A stretch of DNA of 64,000 nt from Sipunculus nudus (GCA_026874595.1 CM049306.1:104421142-104485141), one strand, 5' to 3'. Counted from the stretch's first letter, positions 37,210-49,758 are shown. Made by a program: numbers and translations. The notes: a model not told the origin generated them from the sequence alone.

Positions 37210-38320
37210 GTACGGTCAGAAAAATCTACAAAATTTTAGCTGACACACCAATCTTGTGTAAGAGATATTGTCATGGAAGATCTTTACATATGCAAACTTT
37301 CAGACTGATACATCAAACCACTCATGAGATACAAGTGATTTTCACAAAAAATAGCCATACAGATGCATGCATGGGCAGCGTCCATAAATGGTCGTAAGTG
37401 ACACCACATAACGTACATAAGAATAAATGTCATCCTAGATCTATGGATCCTATGCAAGATTTTAGGCCGATACGTCAACTGTTCCTGAAACAAATGATTG
37501 GATGTATTCGTCAGAGAATATTTATAGGTGGTGCCACCTGTTCAGTGCACGAGAAAGCTATTCAAGACGGATGGACATCCAAATGTTCAGCCAGATTATT
37601 AAAACACTCCTGAGGAATTTGTGGTTTTCACCAGCAACAAAAATATGGCTCTACGCCACACTAAAACGATCATAGGTGGGCCTCTAGTCTTTAATACAAG
37701 AAAAAGCACTCCAAGATATATTGATGATGAACGAATATGCCTGTGAATGACTTTGGTGCAACAAATCTAATGTACGAGAAAGCTACACAAGATTGATGAA
37801 CATGCAAAATTTCAGGCCGATAAGTCAAACCACTCCTAAGACGTGAGATTCACTGAAAACAGATTTTCAGGTGGGCGCCATGCAAAACGATTGTAGGTGG
37901 CGCCACCAGTCTTGTAAACGAGAAATCTGCCCAAGTTGGACTGTCAAGCAAACCAGCAGGCCGATACGCCAAGCCACTCCTGGGATAAGTGTTCTACAAA
38001 AACATTACAGTAGATGGTGCCACCAGTTATGTCTACGACAAAGCTTTCCAAGATGGATGAACCTGCAAAAAATCAGACCGGTTTATCGAACCACTTCTGG
38101 GATAGATGTGATTTACACCCAAGTCAAACAAGATTGAACGCCACGCATGCAAATACGGTTGCAGATGGCGCTACCAGCCTGGAGTACGAGATAAAAGTAT
38201 ACAAGTTCAATGGACATGCACCATTTCTGCCTAATACATCGAGGCACTCCTGAGATACGTGCTATTATCATTGAAAGAAGCACAGAGGGACGCAATGTGA
38301 AAAGGATTGTGGATGGTGAT
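37210..38320. repeat. Tandem/dispersed repeat with (G)GTGGYGCCACC core, family A
   Basis: Successive diverged units of about 120-180 bp read roughly 'gtggcgccacc-agtc-tacgagaaagc-caagatggatg-cctgcaaa-tttcaggccgata-caaaccactcctgagat'. Core sites include 37527 (GGTGGTGCCACC), 37896 (exact) and variants near 38013 and 38166. The consensus phrases recur at 46.3-47.2 and 49.8-50.8 kb. No coding potential. Confidence 0.65.
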
Positions 38321-38329
38321 ACAAATTTA

Positions 38330-40175
38330 TGTAAGTTTTCAGTTCACCTGCATGTCACACCAACAAGGTAGCCTTTGAGTCCATTGACTTGATGCCGTCT
38401 TCCTTGGACTCAGACTTGCTCTGATAGTGTGGACTACCTAAACATTTAAATTGAAATTCAGCGGAACCCATGACGTCGGACACATCTGTAGTCAAACGTC
38501 TCTAAAGTTTGCAAAGTTAACTTTGTTTCTCGATGGTTCAGGATGAAGACGTCACGTTGAGATATCTTTTTCATGCATGTAGATGTACATGTAAATAGAA
38601 AACTTACTCAGGACTGTAAGAAAATATCTCTTCATTTGATTAACATTAAAGTGCTATTAGAAGAATATGGCTGAGGGCATAGATAGAGAAGCGAGAAAGT
38701 CGATCCGCAATCCGTAAATATTAGACAATTATATTCTCGAACGAATAATGACGTCAGTTACCCAATTATTAATTATATACCTAATTTTGAGATCAATAAT
38801 AAAGACGGCATCAAGTTGCAATCAACTTTATTCATATATAATAGAAGAACATAATAAAAAATATAAGAAAAAGTATATTTAATCCGTCATGGATGTTTGT
38901 GTAAAGTCCCCTGATCTAGGACATATGGCCGCACCAGGACCGCCGGGGCCCGGACCTGTCTCTTGGGCGGACACACATTAATAACGGACAAATCGACCTG
39001 TTTCATGACTGTCCGCTATACAAACGGGTTTCAATAAAATAATATTTGATAGATACAGGCAATTTGTGTCAATTTTTACTAAAATAATCAAATTAAAGAG
39101 ATTTTTTTTACTGTTAAAGTAACTTATTTTTGCACAGTAATCCTATGTATGTTATCCCCCCCCCCCCCCAAAAAAAAAATATGCCTGTACAGAAATGTTG
39201 AATATTACCAAGAATCAGACTCTCAAGCTGTTGACCTGATGCATTAGGCCCCCTATGACCATGCAGGGATAATTCCCAAGACCTTTCATCGTGTCATATT
39301 AGAGAAATATTGAGGCGTATATCGGTTACGAACTGTGCCTTATTTAAGAGCAGACGGATGGACTGAAAGGACGGTAAGGGCCATTGTTATGATTCACAAG
39401 AAAAGCGTAATATTTTCATACAGGACTTCCAACACATAATAAATGATATGTGATATACATATGACATATTCTTCACAGCATTGGCAAATGCATTAACTTA
39501 AAAAAATGTCAGTTTCGGTTATCGAATAACCATATCTTGAATAAACATATATAGTTTCAGAATTTCACGTGGTACGCTCCCGAGGCAGCGGAATTCTTGT
39601 GCTTCAACGTAAAGCGCTGTGTAAGAGCGTATTCACGTGGTATCCATTATTGTCACTTTGTGTAACAAGTCTCTGCTTTGGCCTGCTATATGAACAGCAT
39701 GCGGAGCAACCTAATAAAGAACTGCAGTTTGTGCAAAACAACAATAATTTATGACATCCATTTGTAAAGATTAGTACATGTACTCTGCATATGGAATATT
39801 TCAGTTTAACAAAAGCATAATACTTCAAAATTGAAAATCCTATCGTATAAAAAAAAATATAAGAATATAAGGGTTTTTTATTAGGGTCTTGCATTATTTA
39901 GAGTATGCTTTAAAAATTACCTATTATTCTTGGCCCTTAAACATGTACAATGAAACAAACAGTTAATGTTTAGATGTTACACTGCAGCTTCCGCTAGGGT
40001 GGATATACTTCTACTTCTTCACCGATTTTAAATACTTGCACTGTCCGAATGTTGTTTTGGTATCCTACGGGTCCGATGATAAAGGGATTCTAACTTCTAT
40101 ACTCATAAAATTTAGGTCTGTTCAAATAAAATATAATTTTGTATAACTCATTACATCGGCAAATTCGATTATATA
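38330..40175. other. Intergenic, nothing firm
   Basis: Contains a poly-C/poly-A run at 39157-39179, a remnant with GACGGATGGACTGAAAGGACGG near 39350 that resembles HINE tails, and the 40-bp shared motif at 39575-39615. Confidence 0.4.
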
Positions 40176-42608
40176 TCAGTCATATCTCATATCCTTGGGT
40201 AGTTGCAACGATTTCTTCAATGGTGTTTTAGGTGACCTTGAGGAACTACTCCTTGACCTTGACCTCTGTTTCATACTGTTTCTTAAAATCGTCCTACTGT
40301 GAGTGGAACAGATTGCTGCCATGGCAACCAGAAGTCCCTGTGAAGCGTTCAATATTGTATACAAGTATCGTACAACGAGCAATCCCGTGATTTCTGATAC
40401 AAATCCAAGGCTCCAGGTTAAACCCATTAGGACAAAGAGTTTCGTGTACAAGACGGCATTTGCCCGATGGTCAACAGAACGTGAACAAGCGTACGCGGTG
40501 CGACAGAGTAAAACTATGGCCACCGTAAAACAGACGCCATTGAGTAAGAGGACTCCCGCCACAGGGACAGCGAAAAAGATCAACAGCGGATACGTCCGAG
40601 AGATCCAGCAGTATTTCCCGCCATAGTTCGGTTTTAAATCTGCTCTCACATCGGTCTGGTCGACAATGAAAGAAACTGTCACGATTAATGTTGGTAATCC
40701 AATGGCAAATACGCAGTAGTACGCGAAATCCTTGTTGCTGATGTCAATCTTATGGAGGCGGGAACTGGATAAAATCATCCGGGAAATGTCCACCGCCAGG
40801 ACAGACATCCAGGCAAACATCACCAAGTAGAACCAATGCAGACATACACCCATTATATAACAAGCAACACTGCCACGATCAGCTAAACTGCTCAGTAAAA
40901 ATAAGAGGTGTGAAAACATCATGGCGGTCATGAAGACTGTTTGGACACGCCGCCCAGAGCACTGGAAATCTCTGAAGGCCAACCACATCCCGACACTAAT
41001 ACTGAGAGCAACAACTGATGTGCATAGAAGCACCACTTCAAGTATATAAAGGATCTGGTTTGAACGCTGTTCCGTTTTGTTTGACTGGTAATCAACACAT
41101 TTGAAAAAGACATTTCGTTCTGTATTAAAATTCGTAGTCATATTCTTCAAATCAAGCAATGAATGGTTAAGGTGTTGGTCAGCGTGACTATCTGTCATGA
41201 AATGACAGAGAATTGACGGTGTCGGGTCTCTGTGTGTGACTGAGCAAGAATAAACAGCCAAAGATATGTTAAGCACTTCGAAGAGCCTCGGGTTATGAAC
41301 GAAGATATACCGTACCTCGCGTGTGACGTTCATTTTTATACCATTAATTAAAGTCTGTAATTCCTGTTTGGTTTCTGGGTAAATGACTAGTTCCACAACA
41401 ACATTGCCACTTGTTTCGTTCAGGTACACCTCAACCTGAGAACTGTTTATCCACTGAATGCTTCTTTGTAAATTATCCTTCATTTTCAAAAATATGTTTT
41501 CCAGATTCTGATGCGCATGTGTGCCTTTAGTAGTGTTTTTGGTATTTAACTTCCAGTCAGTGATATTTTTATACGTGTCCAGCGGTGTTATATGCTTGTC
41601 TCGTCTACAGGCAAATAAACCGTCCTTACTGTAACCAGGCGGACAACGACGAAGATGAGAGTTCGTGAAATCTAGGCGGACCGAAAGCTTGTGGTCCTCT
41701 CTGATATCAAATAAAATAGACAATCCTTTAAATCTGTCGCCAGACGGTGGATGAATGCTTATTTCATACCTGTCTGTATTTTCGTATTTGACATGATCTC
41801 TGTAAATATGGGAACTTTTCTTGAATCTGCATATGTCATTAACGGTCATGTTAATTTTACCACACAGGCTACAACTGACGTACCTGTAGAATAAGGCTTG
41901 GCCTTTAATAGTCTTGATACACCTGGCACACCTGTTACATTCTGTTTCACTGCTTTCATCACAAAATACCTTTACATTTCGAACATCCGCGTCACATCTT
42001 TGAACCTCGTGGCCCCCGGATCTGACAGAAAAAATCAGTTTTCTTTTCAATGACTTGTAACCACCAAGCAGAGCATCAACAACATCGGCGTTTCCGAAAT
42101 CATCTGAACCAGTGACCTGTATTTCCCATGGTTTCAGTCGTCTTACACCGTTGCACATCGCGCATTTTATCGTTATAAAGTTCAACCCTGTTTCATCATC
42201 CTGAGCTGGCACGAAGCTGTATATATAAGATTCGGACACTTTGCATGCCGAGGAATCCCGCCCGCAGGACGCAATGAGACGCGGACGAGTGTAATATAAC
42301 CTGGGGTCCGACAGGTCACACGAATTCAATGCCGTTCCATATGTAAAATTCAAATTAAGTCCTCGCTCATGCTGAACTGGGCATTGCTGTCGGAAATCAT
42401 TGCAGCAGTCTCCATACAAAATACACAAGTGGTCACAGTGACAGTATGCAGGTAAATATCTAGACCCACAAATACCCTGACACGAACGACAGAATGGCAA
42501 CTCTTGAGCCAGACGCCAGTTTCCTTGCACAACCCGTGTGTCAAGCGCGGTGACGGATGTTGGCAGATATATAAATACAATCATCACGAACAGCATATTG
42601 ATATCCAT
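40176..42608 (-). CDS. Somatomedin-B / methuselah-like seven-transmembrane receptor (intronless)
   Basis: 810 residues in one exon. Residues 1-21 form a signal peptide (hydrophobic LFVMIVFIYLP). Residues 43-76 are a somatomedin-B domain: its eight Cys at 43, 47, 56, 58, 62, 68, 69, 76 follow the family spacing C-x3-C-x8-C-x-C-x3-C-x5-CC-x6-C. A long Cys-rich, N-glycosylation-rich ectodomain follows. Seven membrane helices span about 517-766, with class-B-like features: YCWI in the second extracellular loop and FVLMGLTWSLGF in helix 6. The tail is short, basic and Ser-rich (RSRSRSSSSRSPKTP). There is no GPS autoproteolysis motif, so it is closer to methuselah-like receptors than to typical adhesion receptors. 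Role: plasma-membrane signalling, ligand unknown. Being intronless in a genome with split genes suggests retroposed ancestry, common in expanded receptor families. Domain calls are direct, and the subfamily name is inference. Confidence 0.85.
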   Translation of the reverse strand: MDINMLFVMIVFIYLPTSVTALDTRVVQGNWRLAQELPFCRSCQGICGSRYLPAYCHCDHLCILYGDCCNDFRQQCPVQHERGLNLNFTYGTALNSCDLSDPRLYYTRPRLIASCGRDSSACKVSESYIYSFVPAQDDETGLNFITIKCAMCNGVRRLKPWEIQVTGSDDFGNADVVDALLGGYKSLKRKLIFSVRSGGHEVQRCDADVRNVKVFCDESSETECNRCARCIKTIKGQALFYRYVSCSLCGKINMTVNDICRFKKSSHIYRDHVKYENTDRYEISIHPPSGDRFKGLSILFDIREDHKLSVRLDFTNSHLRRCPPGYSKDGLFACRRDKHITPLDTYKNITDWKLNTKNTTKGTHAHQNLENIFLKMKDNLQRSIQWINSSQVEVYLNETSGNVVVELVIYPETKQELQTLINGIKMNVTREVRYIFVHNPRLFEVLNISLAVYSCSVTHRDPTPSILCHFMTDSHADQHLNHSLLDLKNMTTNFNTERNVFFKCVDYQSNKTEQRSNQILYILEVVLLCTSVVALSISVGMWLAFRDFQCSGRRVQTVFMTAMMFSHLLFLLSSLADRGSVACYIMGVCLHWFYLVMFAWMSVLAVDISRMILSSSRLHKIDISNKDFAYYCVFAIGLPTLIVTVSFIVDQTDVRADLKPNYGGKYCWISRTYPLLIFFAVPVAGVLLLNGVCFTVAIVLLCRTAYACSRSVDHRANAVLYTKLFVLMGLTWSLGFVSEITGLLVVRYLYTILNASQGLLVAMAAICSTHSRTILRNSMKQRSRSRSSSSRSPKTPLKKSLQLPKDMRYD

Positions 42609-43250
42609 TGGTGAAGATCCTTAAGAAACCAGAGTATTTGTATGTGAACTTGTATATATTATGAAGCCTTAGTATTCTAAAAGAACCCTTATGCGTTTCC
42701 AACTGAACAGTTCATGCGACCCTGTGATGCTTGGAAATGTCAAAACAAATGTGTGACGTTCGCTTCGTGACCCTGTAAGAGTAAACGCCTCTGTTTGCGC
42801 ATCTGTTTATAATGGTCTGCTTGACGCTGATAAGAGGGGGGGGGGGGGGGGGGAGGGAAGAATTAGGGAGACATATGTTCATGATGACGCCCCTGGCCGG
42901 TGACGTTTAATAGAAAATGAGCAATTAAGATAAAACGGCTGCACGGGTAACGCTAGTCCAGAAATAGAGGCCGACGGCATTAAAAACTATACCCCATCAC
43001 AACCGAGCCATCAGCATCCAGCACATCCTGTTGTACCAGGCGCCCGCTTTCGACTCGTCCGAAGCATGTAATGTAATCCGGTTAACACATCTCGCATGGG
43101 TTCTTTAAAGAACAAGGCCTACAGGCCTAATACGAACATAAGATATACATAAGATATAATGCTTCCATGATAACATGCTATACCGTTACTTTTCAAGTAC
43201 AATGCAAGTACTAAACTTTTTTAAAAACATGTATATATATATGCTAAATT
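42609..43250. other. Upstream region of the receptor gene
   Basis: Lies 5' of the minus-strand receptor. A poly-G tract is at about 42836-42852. No clear TATA box or other promoter element is claimed. Confidence 0.4.
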
Positions 43251-44647
43251 TCAAGCTGAATATCAAATCCCTCCTGAGAAATAGGCAGGGACATTCACTG
43301 TGCAAAAGTCATTGAATGTGGCGACACCAGACTTATGTACGAGAATGCCATCAAAGATGCAGGCCAATACATCAAACTTCTCTCGAGTCGGGTGCGCTGG
43401 GCTGACCAAGCTTAGCTGAGGCAGGAGCTGCCCCTAATCAAGCGAAACAAATTGGTAGATGCAGTTACTGCACTGAATGAACTCTTGACCTGTACCTAGC
43501 TGCACTGAGTGAACTCTTGACCAGCTGCAACATCTGCCAAAACTATAGATAGATCAAGACTGAGACTTGACCTGTTGCCAACTCTGAAATAGTTGGCAGT
43601 CTGCCAAGTTATTTATAGATACAGACAAAATCTACCTAATCTTTTTTTATACAAATGAAAGAATCCTATCCTAGGATACTTCTTGTGAAAAATTAAACCA
43701 TTCAGCCTGACAGTTTGATCATAAAACATTTTTAAGCTGATAGAGGCTAAAATTACTATTTTTTTGTCCTTAAAAAACAGGTCGCTTTAGGTGGCGCCAC
43801 AAAAACCTGTTTCAAATATAAGTCATGTGACCAATATTCGCACAAAACTTTGTGATGCTAGCTCCTGTCATTTCTGAGAAATTCATCGAACCTACATCAT
43901 TTAAACAAACTTATGAGAGCTCGTCTCTGGGATCATTTATATGCATGAAATATTCAACAATTTGGCTGAATAGTTTCAAAAAGAAGATTTTCAAAAGGTT
44001 TTCAAGCTTTCCCCCGTAAAATGTAAGTTGATGCAAGTGGCGCCACAAAAAGCCCAATACCACAACATTTGCAATGTGACTGTCTTTTTAGTAAAATTTG
44101 AGGATGCTAGCTCGTGCTATTCCTGAGAAATTATGGGTTAATGTACTGATGACCGATGACCCCCGTACAAAAAGGTCGATGCAGGTGGCGCCACCAATAC
44201 CTAAATTTTAAATATGACTCATGCAACAAACATTTGCATAATATTTGGTGATGATAGCTCCAGCCATTTCTGAGACTGTAATTATAGTATTTTTTTTTTG
44301 CCAAATGACAAAGTTTAGCTTCCCGTAACTCGGCCAAAATTCACCGAACTGAAACATTCGAACAAACTTGAGAAAGATTGTTTCTGGGATAATTTCTGTG
44401 AAATATTAAATAATCTGGCAGGACGGTTTCGTCAGAGATTTTTATAGCCTCTAAAATCCAAGTCATTGCAGATAGCCAAAAAAATAAGCTCAATCCGATA
44501 GAGTTCGACGTGTGACTGATTCTTTCATAAAATTTTGCGCTGCTAGCTCTGACGGTTTTTGAGATAACATGCATGGGTTAACATAAGGACGACGGCGGAC
44601 GGACGATACTGCGCCCCCGCAGAAGCTCACAGACTCGCTAAAAAATG
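43251..44647. repeat. Repeat family B with GGTGGCGCCAC core and GGAC tail
   Basis: Diverged units of roughly 150-250 bp with GTGGCGCCACAAAAA at about 43791 and 44037 and GGTGGCGCCACCAAT at about 44185, and phrases such as 'tgatgctagctcctg-catttctgagaaatt'. It ends with GACGACGGCGGACGGACGA, a short hairpin-like TGCGCCCCCGCA and CGCTAAAAAA near 44647, resembling the ends of the other families. Noncoding. Confidence 0.65.
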
Positions 44648-44705
44648 CGACCTGTGATATATATTCACACTTTTTCACAGGTGTACAATACACAAACAAA
44701 ACTTT

Positions 44706-44732
44706 ATTATTATTATTATTATTATTATTATA
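44706..44732. repeat. (ATT)n microsatellite
   Basis: ATT trinucleotides; on the minus strand an (AAT)n tail at the 3' side of the LINE remnant, a common ending of CR1/RTE-type LINEs. Confidence 0.85.
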
Positions 44733-45125
44733 ATATACATGTATAATGCGTGCAATATATCAATACATGAATGCTTAATTAAGGTGTAACATTTGCAACA
44801 GTCTTGCCAGCAAACGCTGATTTACTGTTGGTTGAACAATAGGGGAACGACTGGAGGATCTGAGCGCATGCGCGAGGTGGTTGACATGATGAAAACAGTT
44901 TAGTGATGTATTTCGCGCTAGACCATGCCATATGCGATATGTTTGAGAACGGATTTTGAAAACGATATACATTGGCGTTTATGATGGCCAGTGCAGATAA
45001 ATAATAAATGGTGTATAACATGGCGATACATATTTTCACCATATATAACACCTGCTGCGCTGTTCTGAACAGACTGCAATTTAACTGTCATATTAGGAGT
45101 TACAACAAGTAAAGGACTGCACACG
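44733..45125 (-). pseudogene. LINE reverse-transcriptase C-terminal remnant
   Basis: Frame-shifted minus-strand pieces read KLQSVQNSAAGVIY (the LQ.VQNSAAR.I motif of non-LTR reverse transcriptases), then HALRSSSRSPIVQPTVNQR (compare the 'LRSS....L..P..R' motif), then FAGKTVANVTP. Order and orientation fit the C-terminal third of a CR1/L2-like ORF2, ending at the ATT-type tail. It is broken by at least two frame changes. Confidence 0.55.
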
Positions 45126-45934
45126 ACATCACTGTCGACTGCAGGAGCAGCGGAGTCAAGCTATTCGAGAAAGTTATCGCCTTATTTTAGTAAGATGGAA
45201 TTACACGCTCTTCACAATGGAATTTACCTATGGGCCCATAGAGAAATATCCATCAATGAAGGCACCCAAATAACAAAGAAGTACTAAGATACAATCTCCC
45301 TGTTACGAATGTGGATATGGCTACGACAATTAGTAGTACAACAATTTTGTCGTCACTCTGTTTTAGGAAATTTTGCGCCATCTAAGGTAACTCCGTTCTA
45401 TATAGAAGTATGTGTATTCGTAGAACGAAGATAAGTACAAAATACAAGTTCTGAAGCCTTTTGATGATCTACTAGTTTGCTGAGTTCACCAACATTACAA
45501 CATTACTGCTATCACTAAACTGCTAAGCCATACACTATATATAGGTTACCGGACTGTCTGCTGGACATATTTATAGGTGACCGCCCAGTTTTCATGGTGA
45601 CCCGACGTTGAATTACATTAACTATAGCACCTCAGTCTTGATCGAGACTAAAGATATCGGTGCGATACCCTATAGCTCATATGTAAATAGATGTTAAGAA
45701 TGAAACGTTAATATAACATTTCATACAAATAGATAAGTGTATTATCTGTGGGCATAATTTCCTCGTGTTGAGCTATCATCTTTAATTTCTTAAATATTCC
45801 AACAAGTTATCCTTAAATAATCAACCAGAAGTTAGGTCTATATATATACTAGTCCTTCAGGCTACATAATGATATATTACGGAGACTTTTAAACTATACA
45901 GGGAGCCCAATTATCTCTACTAACATACGCCTAC

Positions 45935-45936
<2 letters not shown>
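45126..45936. other. Intergenic, nothing recognised
   Basis: No exon, RNA gene or repeat family could be supported. Confidence 0.4.

Positions 45937-46012
<76 letters not shown>
45937..46012. repeat. (AT)n microsatellite
   Basis: About 75 bp of TA dinucleotides, followed at 46013-46075 by two copies of CAGTTCTGTGAGCTGCTGGG. Confidence 0.95.
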
Positions 46013-46016
<4 letters not shown>

Positions 46017-46339
46017 TTCTGTGAGCTGCTGGGTTTGCTATATATACAGTTCTGTGAGCTGCTGGGTTTTGCTGACCTCTGCGCCAGTTGCATAATCATT
46101 CAGTGCCACAGAAAAGAAAAAAGAGAGAAGAAGAAAAAGAAAGAAAGAAAAACAATCATTCAGCTCCAGATTGTCACTTGGGTCTCTCCCCTTGGGGTTA
46201 ACAGTAATTGTTAACTAGAATACGGGTAGTCGACAAGCGACTACGTGTATCCGCCTAAATCAGAGTGGAACGGGTGAAGTGAGGCATGGATTGAGTGGCA
46301 AGGGGAAATAGAGTGTTGCATATTAGCATGGATGTCTGC

Positions 46340-47250
46340 AGCCAAATTGTGTATGTAGGTTGCCCCCCCCCCCCACCACAAAATCCAGAAAGCCGTCCAA
46401 GTTGTATACATATGCAAAATTTAAGGCAGATAAGTCAAACCAGTACATGAATATGAGTGATTTTAGCCCGTGGCAGACAAACAGATGGACACGGAGCAAA
46501 AATGGTTGCAGGTGACGCCACCAGTTTTGCGTATGACAAAGAGCTATGTGAGAACTATACACATGCAAAACTTTGGCCCAATCGGTCAAACGGTTCCCAA
46601 GATATGAGCTTGGATGTCTGCTGCATAAACTAGAATGCAGGAGGCGCCACCTGTCATAAAATCAAGAGAGCTGTCGGGGATGTATAAACCTGCAAAATTT
46701 TAGGCAGATATGTCAAACCACTGCCGAGATATGAGTGATTTTATCCCATGGCAGACAAACAGACAGGAGCTGTGCAAAAATGGCTGCAGGTGGCGCCACC
46801 AGTTTTGCGTATGATGAAGAGCTATGTGAGATCTATACACATGCAAAATTTTGGCCCAATCGGTCAAACGGTTCCCGAGATATGAGCTTGGATGTCTGCA
46901 GTGTAAACGTGAATGTAGGTGGCGCCACCTGTCATAAAATCAGAAAAGCTATCCAGGATGTATACGCATACCGAATTTCAGGTGAATTAGTCAAGTCACT
47001 GCAGATATATGAGTGATTTTAACCCAAGGCAGACGAACAGATGGACACTGTGCAAACATGGTTGCAGGTGGCGCCACCATTTTTTGTGTATGTTATAAAG
47101 CTCTCCAAGGGCTACATTTGTGCAAAAAATTTTTCCTGATCGGTCAAACGGTTCCCGAGATATGTGGGTTTATGTGTGGAAACAGACGCACAAACGGACG
47201 CAGAGCGCAGAGGAAAGGTCAGAGGTCAAAACAAAATCGGGGCGCAGTAG
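46340..47250. repeat. Dimeric tandem repeat, family A, alternating 130/148 bp
   Basis: Core sites at 46511 (GGTGACGCCACC), 46641 (GAGGCGCCACC), 46789, 46919 and 47067 (exact GGTGGCGCCACC) are spaced 130, 148, 130, 148 bp. The two half-units differ: one has 'caaaccactgccgagatatgagtgatttta', the other 'cggtcaaacggttcccgagatatgagcttgg'. Ends in a GACGCACAAACGGACGCAGA tract. Confidence 0.8.
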
Positions 47251-47574
47251 TTCACATGTGACCCGAACATAATCCCGGGTTTCGTAAAATTCCGCCCAGC
47301 GGTTACGGAGGAGTTCTCCGGACACCTACGCGGCGGCGGCGGCGTGCAGCTGAAAACATAGTATCCGCAAAACTCTGTTTTGGCGGATACAATTAACTAC
47401 GCGTCTACTGCTGCCTGGTTTTACACTATAACAGTAAAATGAACACGAGGACCGTATCGGTTATTACCTGACAGTAAACTTAGCGAAATACCGTAGTCTA
47501 TTGCGTCGAAGCCAGCCGACAGGTCCAGGAGAATTTATCGTGCGTCAAGGAGTGTAATAACGCCTTGTCAACAT

Positions 47575-47850
47575 TTTGCCCAGTATTGCTATAGGCTGCT
47601 TCATTAGACTAACTGGCCTCAGAATTTGTAGTCAGTGTCATTATTTATTTGTAATCTGCATCATTAGACAAAATAGCCTATAAGTATGTGCGGCCTGCGT
47701 CATCAGACTAATTAGCCTTTATTATAATAAGTATTTGTATCCTGCGTCATTAGCCTATTTAGCCTTTGTGTTAACAGTCTACATTATTAGACTGATAAGA
47801 CTATGCAGCTGTAGCCTACTTTGTTGGATTAATCAGACTAATAAGCGTTT
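47575..47850. repeat. Degenerate ~55-bp tandem repeat
   Basis: TGCGTCATTAGACTAATTAG-like phrases followed by CCTTTGT/TATAAGTATTTGT recur about five times. Confidence 0.6.
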
Positions 47851-47971
47851 TCTTGCGTTTCGACGAAGAATATAAGCATTACAATCCAGCATGACGTTCA
47901 GCACGACTTACCTGACGCATGTTAGCGTTCTTATTGGCTAATGGCTAGGTTAGAAAAATGAGAACAAAGGC

Positions 47972-47972
<1 letters not shown>

Positions 47973-48028
<56 letters not shown>
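47973..48028. repeat. (TA)n microsatellite
   Basis: Uninterrupted TA run of about 55 bp. Confidence 0.95.
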
Positions 48029-48029
<1 letters not shown>

Positions 48030-48033
<4 letters not shown>

Positions 48034-48905
48034 CTGGAAAAAAACAATACTGTAAGTTCACAACAGTCTGTTTCACGGGATCCGACCCGATCATCAGGTG
48101 AATGTGGTTAGAAGTAATTTCCTGTAACTACCTGTGCCAAATTGTAAATTAAATACACGTATTGATGAAATATAAAAATGCAAAAAAAAAAAAAAAACAG
48201 AAGAAACTGATCAAGTGACGTATTTTATTGACAAGCATGTGGATTTTAAATGACATCACATTCTTCCTTGACAGAGGTGAAAATATATATAAAAAAAACA
48301 ATAGGCAGGAATAGTTTTATGATTACCTGTTATTACATAGGAATCGATGCTTTAGCTCTTATTTGCATAACAGACAGTCATGTCTATCTGTTGAACAATA
48401 ATTATGAAAATTAATATTATATTTTCACAAATGAACCACTGTGATCTCCTTGATGTCTTTAAAAACATATTAAATAAGTATAAACAACCACTGACGATGT
48501 GTTTGTAGGAGTATTTATGTGAATTCCCAGTGTCCACCTGAAAAAAATATGGTAACAATTAACCATTATAAATACAGTGTAAGCATATTCCTTGCATCTT
48601 GGGGGACATGTATTGAAATTCCCCATATAACATCTATAAAAATCCTGAGGCTGAAGCTTATTTTCAACAAATCTATCAATAATTCTGTCACACATGTTTT
48701 TCCTGAGTTTTCTTTTTCCAAGGCAACAAAGGCAAGGACAATATAGGATTGTGTCCCTTCAAATGAGGCCTGAATGAAGGCAAAATGTGAAGCATTATAA
48801 ACATGCATAGCTATGTAATAATGCAGTTTTTTTCACCTGCAGCCATCCAGAAACCAGCCCAACCACATGTCCATCATATTCACAACTTCCTAACCTTGCA
48901 GCTTT
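48030..48905. other. Intergenic, nothing recognised
   Basis: AT-rich with a poly-A run near 48182. Short overlapping frames on both strands have no coding character. Confidence 0.35.
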
Positions 48906-48914
48906 CTCATCAGA

Positions 48915-49112
48915 AGCGGATCCAGGGGGGGGGGGGTCCAGACCCCCCTTTTTCACCCGAAGGAACCTTTTTTAAGGTAATTTTGACGTAATTTTGCGGC
49001 TGGACCCCCCCCCCCCCCTTTTCCAGACCTGATGACCTTTTTTTTAGGATTTTCATTAGTCCTCCTGGGTTGGACCCCCCCCCCCCTTTTCCTAAATCCT
49101 GGATCATGAATA
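48915..49112. repeat. GGATCCAGG / poly-C fold-back repeat
   Basis: Three blocks of TGGACCCCCCC...CCTTTT, with the left edge GCGGATCCAGGGGGG inverted relative to the right edge CCTAAATCCTGGATC. It looks like a small palindromic mobile element with expanded C/G runs. Confidence 0.55.
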
Positions 49113-49734
49113 TTAACAGGATTTAGGAACTTTGACCTTAACACCTTTCTTTATCCTTATACATTCTGAACAAAATGAACAGGGGAATGATACAATAAAT
49201 ATCAATCAAACACTATACGAACCTGGTTTTCTCTTTAGAACTTTCCCACTTGATTTTTATCCATTGATAGGTCTACAAAGTCATTTCACAGCAGACGTAC
49301 ACTCTGTTCACAACTGTAAGCACTCTACCCAGACCCTGTTTTCAATTATCACAAGAACAGTAGTCACTAATCTAATAAAGTCCAGTTACGTCCCTGTACT
49401 GTATAGTGTAGTGGACATGTATTAATTTAACTCTTATTAAAAACTACTGAAAATTATATAATATGCACTTAATATAGAGAAATTTAAGTATTTTCTTATT
49501 TCAAATCATGCTGAATAAGTTTGTTTTTCACTGGGAGACAGCTAAATACACATAAACCATGACAAATGTTAACAATATTATTGCAATGATGCTTATAAAT
49601 ATGATAGTACAAATATAATAAAAATTGACTCTATTACAGGACTTTTTTTATGCTTTGCTTATCAGTTTTCTTTCGAGTGAAGATTTGTTTCATACAAAGA
49701 AACATTCATTATAACTAGAATACCCCAGACAATT

Positions 49735-49758
49735 ACCCCCCCCCCCCCCCCCCCCCTT
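49735..49758. repeat. Poly-C tract
   Basis: Homopolymer of about 23 C. Confidence 0.9.

Noticed and set aside
40303-40626. 107-residue plus-strand frame
   Set aside because: Lies antisense within the receptor gene and lacks independent support.
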